Source of the DNA: Microbacterium flavum
GTDB lineage: Bacteria; Actinomycetota; Actinomycetes; Actinomycetales; Microbacteriaceae
DNA length: 32,162 bases
Assembly (NCBI RefSeq): GCF_018717645.1
Contig: NZ_JAFLHG010000020.1
Coordinates: 1-32,162, forward strand
Direction: 5' to 3'
The stretch's first letter is position 1. Every line of letters begins with the position of its first letter. The translations under genes and the position numbers were made by a program. Positions 21,800-29,671 of the stretch are shown here, piece after piece. The notes under the pieces are model-generated. The model made no database searches. It saw only the letters and a list, made by a program, of their open reading frames with translations, and was not told the origin of the DNA.

Positions 21800-22554
21800 C
21801 AGCGCCGTCCGAACAGGTATCCGCGCTCGTCGTCGAAGCCGAGGACGACGAAGCCGTCCTCTCCCAGACCCCCGAACGCGTCGCGCACGCGGTAGCGCCA
21901 CTCCAGCGCCTCCGCGGGGTCGGTGCGCCGAAGCAGCTCGATGTCGCGCGGCACCGCCACGCTCGTGACCACATCATTCTCGGACGGCACCGCAGCGGGG
22001 GCGGCGAGCGCCCACGACACCATCAGACGATCCGTCTCGTCACCGCGGTTCACGGCGTCATCCATCGGCCCGTAGTGATCGACGAGGTACTCCGTCGCTC
22101 GAGCTCCGAGCACGCGAAGGTTGAAATGGGCGTTGCGCGCCACGAGCGGGTCGAACGTCCACGTGACGTGCCCCACATCACGGGCGAGTGCCCATGCCCG
22201 CTGGTGCTGCTTGAGCACGCGCCCGAGCCCCTGCGAGCGATACCCCGCGAGCACGCCCGTGATGTGCGAGTGCATCGACCGCGCGGCGGGTGCGGCGAAG
22301 AAGGCGACCGATGCCCCGATGATCCGCTCGTCGTCGCCCGCCGTGTCGTAGAGCCCGACCGCGTAGTTGCCGGAGTGAGCGAGGGCCCGCAGCAGGTTCG
22401 GCGGCATGCCGCCGCGCTCGCCCCACACCTCGTCGAGGACGGCGGATGCCGCGAACACCTGCTCGATCGTCTCGAGCGGGCGGATCTCGATGCCGCGCGG
22501 CACGGCGACCGCCTCACGGGGGTCGAAAGCGGCATCGGGCGCAGGGCTGCTCAT
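21799..22554 (-). CDS. GNAT-family N-acyltransferase, COG3375-like
   Basis: A 251-residue protein. The acyl-CoA-binding motif A is HITGVLAGYRSQGLGRVLKQHQRAWAL near 97-123; the following GHVTWTFDPLVARNAHFNLRVLGARATEYLVDHYG is the strongly conserved core of the COG3375 group of predicted acetyltransferases. In Geobacillus a GNAT of this sort succinylates D-amino acids in a pathway with an N-succinylamino acid racemase, and that racemase family is represented here at 15366. The ATG has a TAGGGT box 6 bases upstream, and the TAG of that box is also the stop of the response regulator. It could be read from both its own promoter and the kinase-regulator transcript. Confidence 0.85.
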   Translation of the reverse strand: MSSPAPDAAFDPREAVAVPRGIEIRPLETIEQVFAASAVLDEVWGERGGMPPNLLRALAHSGNYAVGLYDTAGDDERIIGASVAFFAAPAARSMHSHITGVLAGYRSQGLGRVLKQHQRAWALARDVGHVTWTFDPLVARNAHFNLRVLGARATEYLVDHYGPMDDAVNRGDETDRLMVSWALAAPAAVPSENDVVTSVAVPRDIELLRRTDPAEALEWRYRVRDAFGGLGEDGFVVLGFDDERGYLFGRR

Positions 22555-22560
22555 GCGCCC

Positions 22561-22566
22561 ACCCTA
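22561..22566 (-). promoter_or_regulatory. -10 box of the GNAT gene, overlapping the response-regulator stop
   Basis: TAGGGT on the minus strand lies 6 bases before the ATG at 22554. Its first three bases are the TAG stop codon of the response regulator. Confidence 0.45.
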
Positions 22567-23217
22567 CGCGGCGCCCTCCAGGTAGCGGATGACCGCGAGG
22601 ACGCGGCGGTGATCGTCGGCGTCGACCTGAAGCCCCAGCGCGTCGTAGATGTTCGACGTGTGCTGCACGACCGCCTTCTCCGTGAGAAAGAGCGCAGCGG
22701 CGATCGCCGCGTTGCTGCGTCCCTGCGCCATGAGGGTCAGCACCTCGATCTGGCGCGGCGTGAGCGCCGCGACCACGCCGTCCCCCCGGCTGGCCCGCGC
22801 CACGAGGACCGACGCGACCTCGGCATCCAGCGCCGTCCCGCCCGCGGCCACCCGGCGAAGATCCGCGGTGAACGTGGACACGTCCGCGATCCGCTGCTTG
22901 AGGAGGTAGCCGATCCCACCACGGCCGGGGGCGAGGAGCTCGGCGGCGTAGCGGCGCTGCACGTGCTGCGACAGGACCACGACCCCCACGCGGGGGTGCG
23001 CGTGCCGGATGCGCAGCGCGGCGACGAGACCCTCGTCGGTGTAGGTGGGCGGCATCCGGATGTCGGTGATGGCGAGATCGGGCTCATGCCGGGCGACCTC
23101 GCGTTCGAGCTGCTCGGCCGTCCCGACCGCGGCGACGACGGTGAACCCGTCTCCGGCGAGGAGGTAGCCGAGCCCCTCTCGCAGCAGCACTTCGTCCTCG
23201 GCGATGACTACACGCAC
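22564..23217 (-). CDS. NarL/LuxR-family response regulator
   Basis: A 217-residue two-domain regulator. The receiver domain (about 1-120) has the acidic pair E7/D8 (with E9), the phospho-acceptor D52 in ITDIRMP, and the conserved lysine in GIGYLLKQRI. A LuxR-type helix-turn-helix follows from about 150 (LTPRQIEVLTLMAQGRSNAAIAAALFLTEKAVVQHTSNIYDALGL). It is phosphorylated by the kinase encoded just upstream and then binds DNA. GTG 23217 is the start because it gives the canonical MRVVIAEDE opening; it overlaps the kinase's end by 10 bases, so their synthesis is coupled. The target genes are not known; the downstream GNAT-SDR genes are candidates. Confidence 0.95.
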   Translation of the reverse strand: MRVVIAEDEVLLREGLGYLLAGDGFTVVAAVGTAEQLEREVARHEPDLAITDIRMPPTYTDEGLVAALRIRHAHPRVGVVVLSQHVQRRYAAELLAPGRGGIGYLLKQRIADVSTFTADLRRVAAGGTALDAEVASVLVARASRGDGVVAALTPRQIEVLTLMAQGRSNAAIAAALFLTEKAVVQHTSNIYDALGLQVDADDHRRVLAVIRYLEGAA

Positions 23218-24968
23218 GGCAGCTCGACCTCCACCCTCGTCCCGCCCCCGACCGGCGAGGTGACCTCCATCGCCCCGCCGAGCACGTCGACCCGGTCCGC
23301 GAGGCCGCGGAGCCCGGTGCCGCGGTCGAGCCGCGCGCCGCCGACGCCGTCGTCGTCGACCTCGATGCGGAGGCGCTCTTCCGCCACGGTCAGCCGCACG
23401 CCCACCTGGCCGGCGCGGGCGTGCTTCACCGCGTTCGCGAGCACCTCGGCGACCACGAAGTAGGCCGTGTGCGTCGTCGCCGGCCCGAGGGTCGCGCCGT
23501 CGATCTCCGCGACCAGCGTCGCGGGAACAGGCAGCCGGTCGACGAGATCCTCCGTCGCCGTGGCGAGACCCTGCTCGACGAGCGCCGCCGGGATCACCCC
23601 GTGGACGAGGCGGCGCAGCCCCGCCGCGGACTCGTCGATCCCGTGGCGCAGCCCCTCGAGCTCGGCACGCAGGGCCAGCGTCGCCTCCGGGGCGTTCGCG
23701 ATCGTCTGCGCGCGGAGCGCGAGGAGCACGAGCTCGACCTGCAGCCCGTCGTGGAGGTCACGGGCGATCCGAGCGCGCTCGCGCACCTCCGCCTCGACCA
23801 GCCGCAGCCGCGAGCGCGTGAGCTGCTCGTTCGCGGCGAGGAGCTCGGTGGTGAGCCGCTCGCGGTCGATCGCGACGGCGAGGACCTCGCCCGCGCGGCG
23901 CACCTCCGCGGCATCCGCCGTCAGACGCGGGTCGTAGCCGATCGCCCCGACGAGGCGGTCCTCGACGCGGACGTCGATCCACGCCTGTCCGATCCCGTCC
24001 TCGCGCGACGCGGCCACTCCGTCGTCATCGACGAAGCCGCCCGTCGCGCTCGACCGGTAGACGACGCGCAGCGTCTCGTCGCCGAGCGTCGCGGCGAGCG
24101 CCCGCTGCACGGCGGGGCGCGTCGCGCCGCCGACCGCGAGCCACGCGCTCAGCGCGTCGAGCGGCGTCGTGCGGGCGAAACCGCCGCGCAGGATGCCGAT
24201 GAGGAAGGCGATCGGGAGCCCCGCGATGAGGAGGAGCTGGACGATGAACGTGGTCTCCGAACCGGCGCCGAGGGCGCGCAGCACGAGCGGCGTCGTCGGG
24301 ATGAGGAGCACGGCGAGGATGCCGTAGAGGAACAGCGGCAGGAGCACCCGCCGGTGACGGGGCTCCGCCCCGGCGAGGCGGCGGGCGAGCAGCACGGCCG
24401 TCACGGCCATGACCGCGATGCCGGCGACCGACTGGGCGAGGTTCACGGCGCGCACGGCACCGGCATCCGCCAGGTTCGCCTCTTCGAGCGTCGTCGTCAC
24501 GAGGTCGCCGCCCACGGCCACGAGGTAGCCGGCGACGACGGTCGCGCGCGACAGCGCTCCGCGGAGCCGCCCGGAGGGGAAGGCATGCAGGAGGTGGACC
24601 GTCACGGCGAGCACGCTCGTCGCGAAGATGGACCCGACGACCGCGAGAACCGGTACCTGCATGTTCGCGGCGCCCCCGAGGAAGACCCCCACGCTCGCCA
24701 CGACGAGGAGCGCGCCCATGCCGTTGGCCGGCCGCCGCGTCCACGCGAGGATGCCGGCCCCGAGCCACACCCAGAAGAGCGCCGTGAACGCGCCGACCGC
24801 CCATGCGGCGCCGCCCGCCCAGATGCCGACGGCGAGCTGCGTCAGGCCGAGCAGGATGCCGAGCGCCGCGACCGCTCCCAGCGCGCGCCCGAGCGAGCCG
24901 GCGGTGCCCCCGCGCAGCCGCGCCGGCGTCGGGCTCGTGGGCGGCGCGATGGGTCGCGGCGACGTCAT
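23208..24968 (-). CDS. Membrane sensor histidine kinase, NarL-partner (HisKA_3) type
   Basis: A 586-residue kinase. The N-terminal 280 residues hold about eight hydrophobic segments (ALGAVAALGILLGLTQLAVGIW through LLIAGLPIAFLIGIL). A GAF-like input region follows (about 280-370), then a coiled segment LLAANEQLTRSRLRLVEAEVRERARIARDLHDGLQ with the phospho-acceptor H406. The HATPase_c domain has the N-box EVLANAVKHA and the G1 box VDDDGVGG. It autophosphorylates and passes the phosphate to the adjacent regulator. The signal is not predictable; the input is membrane-embedded rather than extracellular. ATG 24968 has TAGGTT 6 bases upstream. It is divergent from the serine hydrolase gene. Confidence 0.95.
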   Translation of the reverse strand: MTSPRPIAPPTSPTPARLRGGTAGSLGRALGAVAALGILLGLTQLAVGIWAGGAAWAVGAFTALFWVWLGAGILAWTRRPANGMGALLVVASVGVFLGGAANMQVPVLAVVGSIFATSVLAVTVHLLHAFPSGRLRGALSRATVVAGYLVAVGGDLVTTTLEEANLADAGAVRAVNLAQSVAGIAVMAVTAVLLARRLAGAEPRHRRVLLPLFLYGILAVLLIPTTPLVLRALGAGSETTFIVQLLLIAGLPIAFLIGILRGGFARTTPLDALSAWLAVGGATRPAVQRALAATLGDETLRVVYRSSATGGFVDDDGVAASREDGIGQAWIDVRVEDRLVGAIGYDPRLTADAAEVRRAGEVLAVAIDRERLTTELLAANEQLTRSRLRLVEAEVRERARIARDLHDGLQVELVLLALRAQTIANAPEATLALRAELEGLRHGIDESAAGLRRLVHGVIPAALVEQGLATATEDLVDRLPVPATLVAEIDGATLGPATTHTAYFVVAEVLANAVKHARAGQVGVRLTVAEERLRIEVDDDGVGGARLDRGTGLRGLADRVDVLGGAMEVTSPVGGGTRVEVELPCV

Positions 24969-24974
24969 GGCTGA

Positions 24975-24980
24975 AACCTA
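24975..24980 (-). promoter_or_regulatory. -10 box of the histidine kinase gene, leaderless geometry
   Basis: TAGGTT on the minus strand lies 6 bases before the ATG at 24968. Confidence 0.5.
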
Positions 24981-25040
24981 CTCGGCACCGCGCCCGGCGG
25001 AGGAGACCTAGGTCCCTTCCGCCCCTCCTGCGCGCGCTTC

Positions 25041-25046
25041 TACCGT
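25041..25046 (+). promoter_or_regulatory. Candidate -10 box of the serine hydrolase gene
   Basis: TACCGT precedes a leader of about 25 bases containing a GAGGGGG ribosome-binding tract 5 bases before the ATG at 25076. TTCCGC at 25017-25022 could be a weak -35. Confidence 0.4.
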
Positions 25047-25075
25047 TTTCTCACGGGATCGACGAGGGGGATGCC

Positions 25076-26755
25076 ATGACGAGGAACACCAGGATGCCGG
25101 GCGCGCAGCACGCACGACGCGTGGTGGCGACGACGCTCGCCGCCGCCGTCGTCATCGGGGGCGCGACCGCCTGCACCGGCGACGTCACGGCAGGCCCCTC
25201 GCCGGCACCGACGACCCCCATCGACGTCGGCACGGCGCCGAACCAGGATGCGATCGCGCTGTACACGGGCCGTGATGCGGCGATCGCCGCCGCGCTCGAG
25301 AAGCTGCCCGGACACATCGAGGACGCCCTGGAGCGCTCGAAGGTCCCGGGCGCGCAGGTCGCGGTGGTCTCCGGTGGGAAGACCGTGTACACCGGCGCAT
25401 TCGGGGTGAAGGATGTGCGCACGGGCGACAAGGTCGATGACGGCACGGTGTTCCTCATCGCGTCGATGTCGAAGCCGATCTCGGCGACCGTCGTCGCGAA
25501 GGCGATCACCGACGACCCGAAGCTCTCCTGGTCGACGCCCGTGCACGACCTTCTTCCGTCGTTCGAGATGGGCGATCCGTACGTCACGGCCCACGCGACG
25601 GTCGGCGACTACTTCGCGCACCGCTCCGGCATCCCGACCGGCGGCGGCGACGATCTCGAAGACCTCGGATTCGACCGGGCGTACATCCTCGCCCACCTCA
25701 AGGAGATCCCGCTCGCCCCGTTCCGGACCACCTATCAGTACTCGAACTTCGGCCTGACGACGGGCGCCGAGGCGATCGCGACCTCCCGCGGCCAGACCTG
25801 GGAGCAGACCGCGAAGGAACTGCTGTTCGACCCGCTGGGCATGACGTCGACGACCTCGTCGCACGCCGACTTCCTCGCCATCGAGGATCGCGCGGTCCAG
25901 CACGCACGCCTCGGCGACGACGACTTCGAGCCGCTGTTCGACCGCGATCCGGATGCCGAGGCTCCGGCCGGTGGCGTGGCATCCACCGCGACGGACATCG
26001 CGAAGTGGATGGCGATGGTGCTGGCGGACGGCGAGCACGACGGCGCCCCGCTCATCGACGCGGCCCCCCTCACCGAGGCATTCTCAGCGCAGATCGTCAA
26101 CTCGCACAACACCGCGCTCGACCAGCGCCCCGGTCACTACGGCTTCGGCATGAACGTCGGGTCAGCGGTGGGCGGCCGCGTCGTGCTCAGCCACTCCGGC
26201 GCCTTCTCGATGGGCACGGGGACGGCGGTCTCCCTGGTCCCGGACCTGGACCTCGGCATCACGATGCTCACCAACGGTGCACCGATCGGCGTTCCCGAGG
26301 CCGTCAACCAGGCCTTCCTCGACGACGTCATGTTCGGCGCGCAGACCCGCGACTGGGTCGACGCGTTCCGCGCACGTCTGGAGCCGTTCAACCACCCGGT
26401 CGGCGACCTCGCCGGGCAGACGGCGCCCGCGGGCGCGACGATGGGCGGCTCGGCATCCGACTACGTCGGAACCTACACGAGCCCTTATTTCGGCACCCTC
26501 ACGGTGACGGAGTCCGGCGGCGCGCTGCAGGGCGCGCTCGGCCCGGACGGCGGCTACACCTTCGCGTTCACGCCGTGGGAGGGCGACACGATGGCGTTCG
26601 TACCGACAGGCGAGAACGCCCCGACGGGATCGCTCTCCTCCGCCGTCTTCACGCGGTCGGGGGGAAGCGTCTCGGGGGTGACCCTCACCTACTTCAACGG
26701 CTATCCGATGGTGGAGGAGCCGTCCGGGCTCGGGGTCTTCACGCGGGTCCCCTGA
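25076..26755 (+). CDS. Exported serine hydrolase, beta-lactamase (AmpC/CubicO) family
   Basis: A 559-residue protein. The N-terminus has a signal sequence ending AAAVVIGGATACTGD, with a possible but weak lipobox at C33, and a Pro/Thr-rich linker to about 50. The beta-lactamase/penicillin-binding core follows with all three motifs: S130-M-S-K133 (catalytic Ser and Lys), Y222-S-N224 and H373-S-G. The C-terminal 100 residues form a beta-rich domain (YVGTYTSPYFGTLTVTESGGALQGALG) like the DUF3471 tail of esterase-type members. It probably acts outside the membrane as an esterase, D-aminopeptidase or PBP-like enzyme; true beta-lactamase activity is less likely. GAGGGGG precedes the ATG. It is divergent from the kinase gene, and an intrinsic terminator follows it. 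Confidence 0.9.
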   Translation: MTRNTRMPGAQHARRVVATTLAAAVVIGGATACTGDVTAGPSPAPTTPIDVGTAPNQDAIALYTGRDAAIAAALEKLPGHIEDALERSKVPGAQVAVVSGGKTVYTGAFGVKDVRTGDKVDDGTVFLIASMSKPISATVVAKAITDDPKLSWSTPVHDLLPSFEMGDPYVTAHATVGDYFAHRSGIPTGGGDDLEDLGFDRAYILAHLKEIPLAPFRTTYQYSNFGLTTGAEAIATSRGQTWEQTAKELLFDPLGMTSTTSSHADFLAIEDRAVQHARLGDDDFEPLFDRDPDAEAPAGGVASTATDIAKWMAMVLADGEHDGAPLIDAAPLTEAFSAQIVNSHNTALDQRPGHYGFGMNVGSAVGGRVVLSHSGAFSMGTGTAVSLVPDLDLGITMLTNGAPIGVPEAVNQAFLDDVMFGAQTRDWVDAFRARLEPFNHPVGDLAGQTAPAGATMGGSASDYVGTYTSPYFGTLTVTESGGALQGALGPDGGYTFAFTPWEGDTMAFVPTGENAPTGSLSSAVFTRSGGSVSGVTLTYFNGYPMVEEPSGLGVFTRVP

Positions 26756-26760
26756 GATAC

Positions 26761-26789
26761 GCCCGCAGCACCGCGGGGGCGGGCTTTTG
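26761..26789 (+). terminator. Intrinsic terminator after the serine hydrolase gene
   Basis: GCCCGC at 26761-26766 pairs with GCGGGC at 26779-26784, followed directly by TTTTG. It is the clearest rho-independent terminator in the window and separates the hydrolase from the MetE-like gene. Confidence 0.8.
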
Positions 26790-26827
26790 TCCGGCGCCCT
26801 CCCCACGTGCCGGACGCCCCGCGCTCG

Positions 26828-26833
26828 TATCCT
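26828..26833 (+). promoter_or_regulatory. -10 box of the MetE-like gene
   Basis: TATCCT lies about 27 bases before the ATG at 26860, giving a leader with a good AGGAGG site. Confidence 0.45.
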
Positions 26834-26859
26834 GGCGGCCACACCTCCAGGAGGACATC

Positions 26860-28056
26860 ATGCCCGTGACCACGACGACCTCCGGCAGTCTGCCCCGCAC
26901 ACCCGCACTCATCGAGGCGAACGCCGCCCGCGCGCTCGCCGATGACGGTTTCACCCTGCGATCGACGCCCGAGTTCGAGGCGCTCACCGCCCAGGCCGTC
27001 GCCGACGTCGTCGAGCGCCAGCGCGATGCCGGCATCACGCTCGTCGGGGACGGTGAGTTCGGCAAGGCGATGTCGAACGCGGTCGACTACGGGGCGTGGT
27101 GGTCCTATTCTTTCCAGCGCGTCTCGGGGCTCGCGCTCACCGAAGCCGGCGCGTTCAGCGCGTTCAGCGCGGTCGACCCGCCGGTACGACGGTCCGAGCC
27201 CGGCGCCGTCCGGCTGACGAGCTTCCCCGACCGACGCGACCGGGTGCTGTTCCCCGACGTCTACGCGCAGGCCGTCGAGACGGGGCGGATCGCCACGGCG
27301 TTCCCGACCACCACGGGGCCGCTCGCGTACCGGGGACAGGATGCCGTGGCCTCCGACATCCGCAATCTCACCGCCGCCCTGCACGACGGGGAACAGGGGT
27401 TCCTCACGGCGATCGCGCCCGGATCCGCCGCGCGCGTGCACAACGAGTACTACGCGGACGACGAGGAGCACGTCTTCGCCTGGGCGGAGGCGCTCCGTGA
27501 GGAGTATCGGGCCATCGTCGACGCCGGGCTCCTCCTTCAGCTGGACGACCCGTCGCTCGCGGAGAACTACGACCAGATCAACCCCGCCCCATCGATCCGG
27601 GATTATCAGGAGTTCACCCGCATCCGCGTCGACGCGATCAACGATGCGATCGCGGGACTGCCGAAGGAGCAGGTGCGACTGCACCTGTGCTGGGGGTCGT
27701 GGCACGGCCCCCACACCACCGACATCGAGCTCGCCGACATCCTGCCGGTCATCCTGCAGGCGCGGGTCGGGTCGATCTCGTTCGAGGCGGGCAACGTCCG
27801 CCATGAGCACGAGTTCGGCGCGTGGGCGGACGCCGCCGTGCCCGATGACCTGGTCCTCGTGCCCGGCGTCGTGAGCCACGCGACGAACGTGGTCGAGCAT
27901 CCCGAGCTCGTGGCGCAGCGCATCCGCCGGTATACCCACATCGTCGGCGAAGACCGCGTCATCGCGTCGACGGACTGCGGCCTGGGCGGGCGCATCCATC
28001 CCGACATCGCCTGGGCGAAGCTCGAGTCGCTCGGTGCGGGCGCGCGCCGCGCCTGA
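26860..28056 (+). CDS. MetE-like cobalamin-independent methyltransferase (catalytic domain only)
   Basis: A 398-residue protein equivalent to the C-terminal half of MetE (COG0620 group), which transfers a methyl group to a thiol. The zinc ligands are in place: H275 and C277 in RLHLCWGSWHGPH, E309 in ISFEAGN, and C373 in ASTDCGLGG. The beginning has SLPRTPALIEAN, then VGDGEFGKAMSNAVDYGAWW. Full-length MetE has about 750 residues, so this is a short, stand-alone type; it may not use methyl-tetrahydrofolate and could instead act with corrinoid-independent donors. AGGAGG lies 5 bases before ATG 26860. The purU gene follows in 88 bases, giving a one-carbon theme, though each may have its own promoter. 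Confidence 0.85.
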   Translation: MPVTTTTSGSLPRTPALIEANAARALADDGFTLRSTPEFEALTAQAVADVVERQRDAGITLVGDGEFGKAMSNAVDYGAWWSYSFQRVSGLALTEAGAFSAFSAVDPPVRRSEPGAVRLTSFPDRRDRVLFPDVYAQAVETGRIATAFPTTTGPLAYRGQDAVASDIRNLTAALHDGEQGFLTAIAPGSAARVHNEYYADDEEHVFAWAEALREEYRAIVDAGLLLQLDDPSLAENYDQINPAPSIRDYQEFTRIRVDAINDAIAGLPKEQVRLHLCWGSWHGPHTTDIELADILPVILQARVGSISFEAGNVRHEHEFGAWADAAVPDDLVLVPGVVSHATNVVEHPELVAQRIRRYTHIVGEDRVIASTDCGLGGRIHPDIAWAKLESLGAGARRA

Positions 28057-28132
28057 TCGCGCAGCGGCACCCCGACACATCCCACCGGAGGGGCTGAGGG
28101 ACGTCACGGCGTCGTTCGGCGCCCGGATCCGG

Positions 28133-28138
28133 CAGAAT
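28133..28138 (+). promoter_or_regulatory. -10 box of purU, near-leaderless
   Basis: CAGAAT lies 6 bases before the ATG at 28145. The intervening CGGGGG could also bind the ribosome if the transcript started earlier. Confidence 0.4.
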
Positions 28139-28144
28139 CGGGGG

Positions 28145-29026
28145 ATGCCTCCTGCGCACACCGCCCAGCCGCCCGCCGACCACGCGTGCCTCATCGTGCA
28201 CGGCAGCGACAAGCCCGGCATCGTCGCGGCCGTCTCGGCCATGATCACGCGGATCGGGGGGAACATCGTCGCCTTCGACCAGTTCTCCGACGACCACCGC
28301 GGTGGGGCGTACTTCCAGCGGGTCGTCTTCCACCGCCCCGACTTCGCCGCCTCGCGGCCGGAGATCGAGTCCGAGATCGCCGCGACGCTCGCCCCGTTCG
28401 AGCTGGACTGGTCGCTGACCGACCAGTCCGTGCCGAAGCGCATGGCGATCCTCGCGTCGAAGCAGGACCACTGCCTCCTCGACCTCCTGTGGCGCCACCG
28501 CCGCGGCGACCTGCCCGTGAGCATCCCGATGGTGATCTCGAACCACACGACGACGGCGGAGGATGTCCGCAGCTTCGGCGTGCCGTTCTTCCACGTCCCC
28601 TCGGTTCCGGGCCCGGACAAGTCCGCATCCGAGGAGGAGATCCTGAAGCTCCTCGTGGGCAACGTCGACGTCGTGGTGCTCGCGCGGTACATGCAGATCC
28701 TGTCGCCCGAGTTCCTCGACCGGCTCGGGGTGCCCGTCATCAACATCCACCACTCCTTCCTGCCCGCCTTCATCGGCGCCGAGCCCTACAAGAAGGCGAA
28801 GGAGCGCGGCGTCAAGCTGATCGGCGCGACCTCCCACTACGTCACGGGCGACCTCGACGAGGGGCCGATCATCGAGCAGGACACCGTGCGCGTCACGCAC
28901 GCCGAGTCGTCGGCGGAACTCGCCCGCCGAGGGGCGGACGTCGAGCGGCAGGTCCTCTCGCGCGCCGTGCTGTGGCACGCGCAGGACCGGGTCATCCGGC
29001 ACGGGAACCACACGATCGTCTTCTGA
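28145..29026 (+). CDS. purU: Formyltetrahydrofolate deformylase
   Basis: A 293-residue enzyme that hydrolyses 10-formyl-THF to formate and THF, balancing the one-carbon pool. The N-terminal ACT domain is visible (ACLIVHGSDKPGIVAAVSAMITRIGGNIVAFDQFSD), followed by the formyl-transferase fold: ILASKQDHCLLDLLWRHRRG, NHTTTAEDVRSFGVPFFHVP, and the catalytic NIHHSFLPAF (N200, H202) and HYVTGDLDEGPIIEQ (D236). The length and motifs are normal. The start ATG lies inside a GGATGCC word with a CAGAAT box 6 bases upstream. It neighbours a MetE-like gene, another folate-linked enzyme. Confidence 0.96.
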   Translation: MPPAHTAQPPADHACLIVHGSDKPGIVAAVSAMITRIGGNIVAFDQFSDDHRGGAYFQRVVFHRPDFAASRPEIESEIAATLAPFELDWSLTDQSVPKRMAILASKQDHCLLDLLWRHRRGDLPVSIPMVISNHTTTAEDVRSFGVPFFHVPSVPGPDKSASEEEILKLLVGNVDVVVLARYMQILSPEFLDRLGVPVINIHHSFLPAFIGAEPYKKAKERGVKLIGATSHYVTGDLDEGPIIEQDTVRVTHAESSAELARRGADVERQVLSRAVLWHAQDRVIRHGNHTIVF

Positions 29027-29051
29027 GCGACGAGTGCTGGTCCGTTCAGGG

Positions 29052-29057
29052 AACCCT
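29052..29057 (+). promoter_or_regulatory. -10 box of the GNAT gene at 29064, leaderless geometry
   Basis: AACCCT lies 6 bases before the GTG at 29064. This spacing favours the GTG start over the in-frame GTG at 29034. Confidence 0.4.
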
Positions 29058-29063
29058 CGGCCG

Positions 29064-29549
29064 GTGATCCTTCGAAGCGCTCGCCTCTCACTGGAGCCGA
29101 TCTCCCCGGACCTCGCTCGGCGGATCGTCGCCCGGGAGGAGCGACCCGGAGACGATTGGCACCGCGAGTATCCCTTCGAGGATGAGCTGGCCCCGTTGTC
29201 GACCCTGTCGGCCGCGAAGCCGTCAACGACCCCTTTCACGATGTACCTGATACGAAGAGCTGACGACGGGCAGGCTGTCGGGGGCTTCGGCTTCTTCGGC
29301 CCACCCGGCGCGGCGGGTCAGGTCGAGTTCGGCTACGGTCTGGTTCCGTCAGCCCGAGGGGCGGGACTTGCGACGGAAGCGGTCCGCCTGGCCCTCGAAC
29401 ACGCCCCCGCGTGGGGCGCTCGCGTCGCTGTCGCAGATACGGGCGTCACCAACATCGCCTCCCGACGGGTCCTGGAGAGGAACGGCCTCGCGGATGTCAG
29501 CCGCGACGATGCGCTGGTCTTCTACCGTCGCGACTTCGCATCGCGATAG
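29064..29549 (+). CDS. GNAT-family N-acetyltransferase (RimJ/RimL type)
   Basis: A 161-residue acetyltransferase. The opening ILRSARLSLEPISPDLA, then VGGFGFFGPPGAAGQVEFGYGLVPSARGAGLATEAVRLALEHA with the motif A consensus (R-G-A-G-L-A-T), and VTNIASRRVLERNGL (motif B) are typical of the RimJ/RimL subgroup that acetylates ribosomal-protein N-termini or small amines. The substrate is unknown. I chose GTG 29064 because of the AACCCT box and because the protein then starts with the common ILRSARLSL; a GTG at 29034 would add 10 residues. It is followed by the VOC gene and its palindrome. Confidence 0.85.
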   Translation: MILRSARLSLEPISPDLARRIVAREERPGDDWHREYPFEDELAPLSTLSAAKPSTTPFTMYLIRRADDGQAVGGFGFFGPPGAAGQVEFGYGLVPSARGAGLATEAVRLALEHAPAWGARVAVADTGVTNIASRRVLERNGLADVSRDDALVFYRRDFASR

Positions 29550-29600
29550 CCGATCTCGCGTGGGCAGTGCGCGGACCAGGGGCGGGACGGGCGACCCCTC

Positions 29601-29606
29601 TTGACG
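29601..29606 (+). promoter_or_regulatory. -35 box of the VOC-HxlR operon
   Basis: TTGACG, with the -10 about 17 bases later at AAGTGT (29624-29629). The palindromic operator occupies the spacer. Confidence 0.5.
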
Positions 29607-29609
29607 ACT

Positions 29610-29628
29610 CACTTGTTTTTTGCAAGTG
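29610..29628 (+). promoter_or_regulatory. Palindromic operator of the VOC-HxlR operon
   Basis: CACTTG at 29610-29615 is exactly complementary to CAAGTG at 29623-29628 over a 7-base T-rich spacer. It lies between the -35 and -10 boxes and about 45 bases before the VOC start. HxlR/YodB sites of similar TACTTAC-like type are known, and an HxlR gene is the second gene of this operon, so autorepression is likely. Confidence 0.7.
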
Positions 29629-29671
29629 TGGGTCGCGTCCAGATCGGACGCCCACAGACCCGGAGGTCGCC

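Noticed and set aside
25076..26755. Antibiotic-resistance beta-lactamase
   Set aside because: Its motifs and DUF3471-like tail fit the general CubicO/esterase group; nothing points to resistance.
26860..28056. Full methionine synthase MetE
   Set aside because: Only the C-terminal catalytic half is present, with a proper start and ribosome site, so it is a short MetE-like enzyme rather than a truncated metE.
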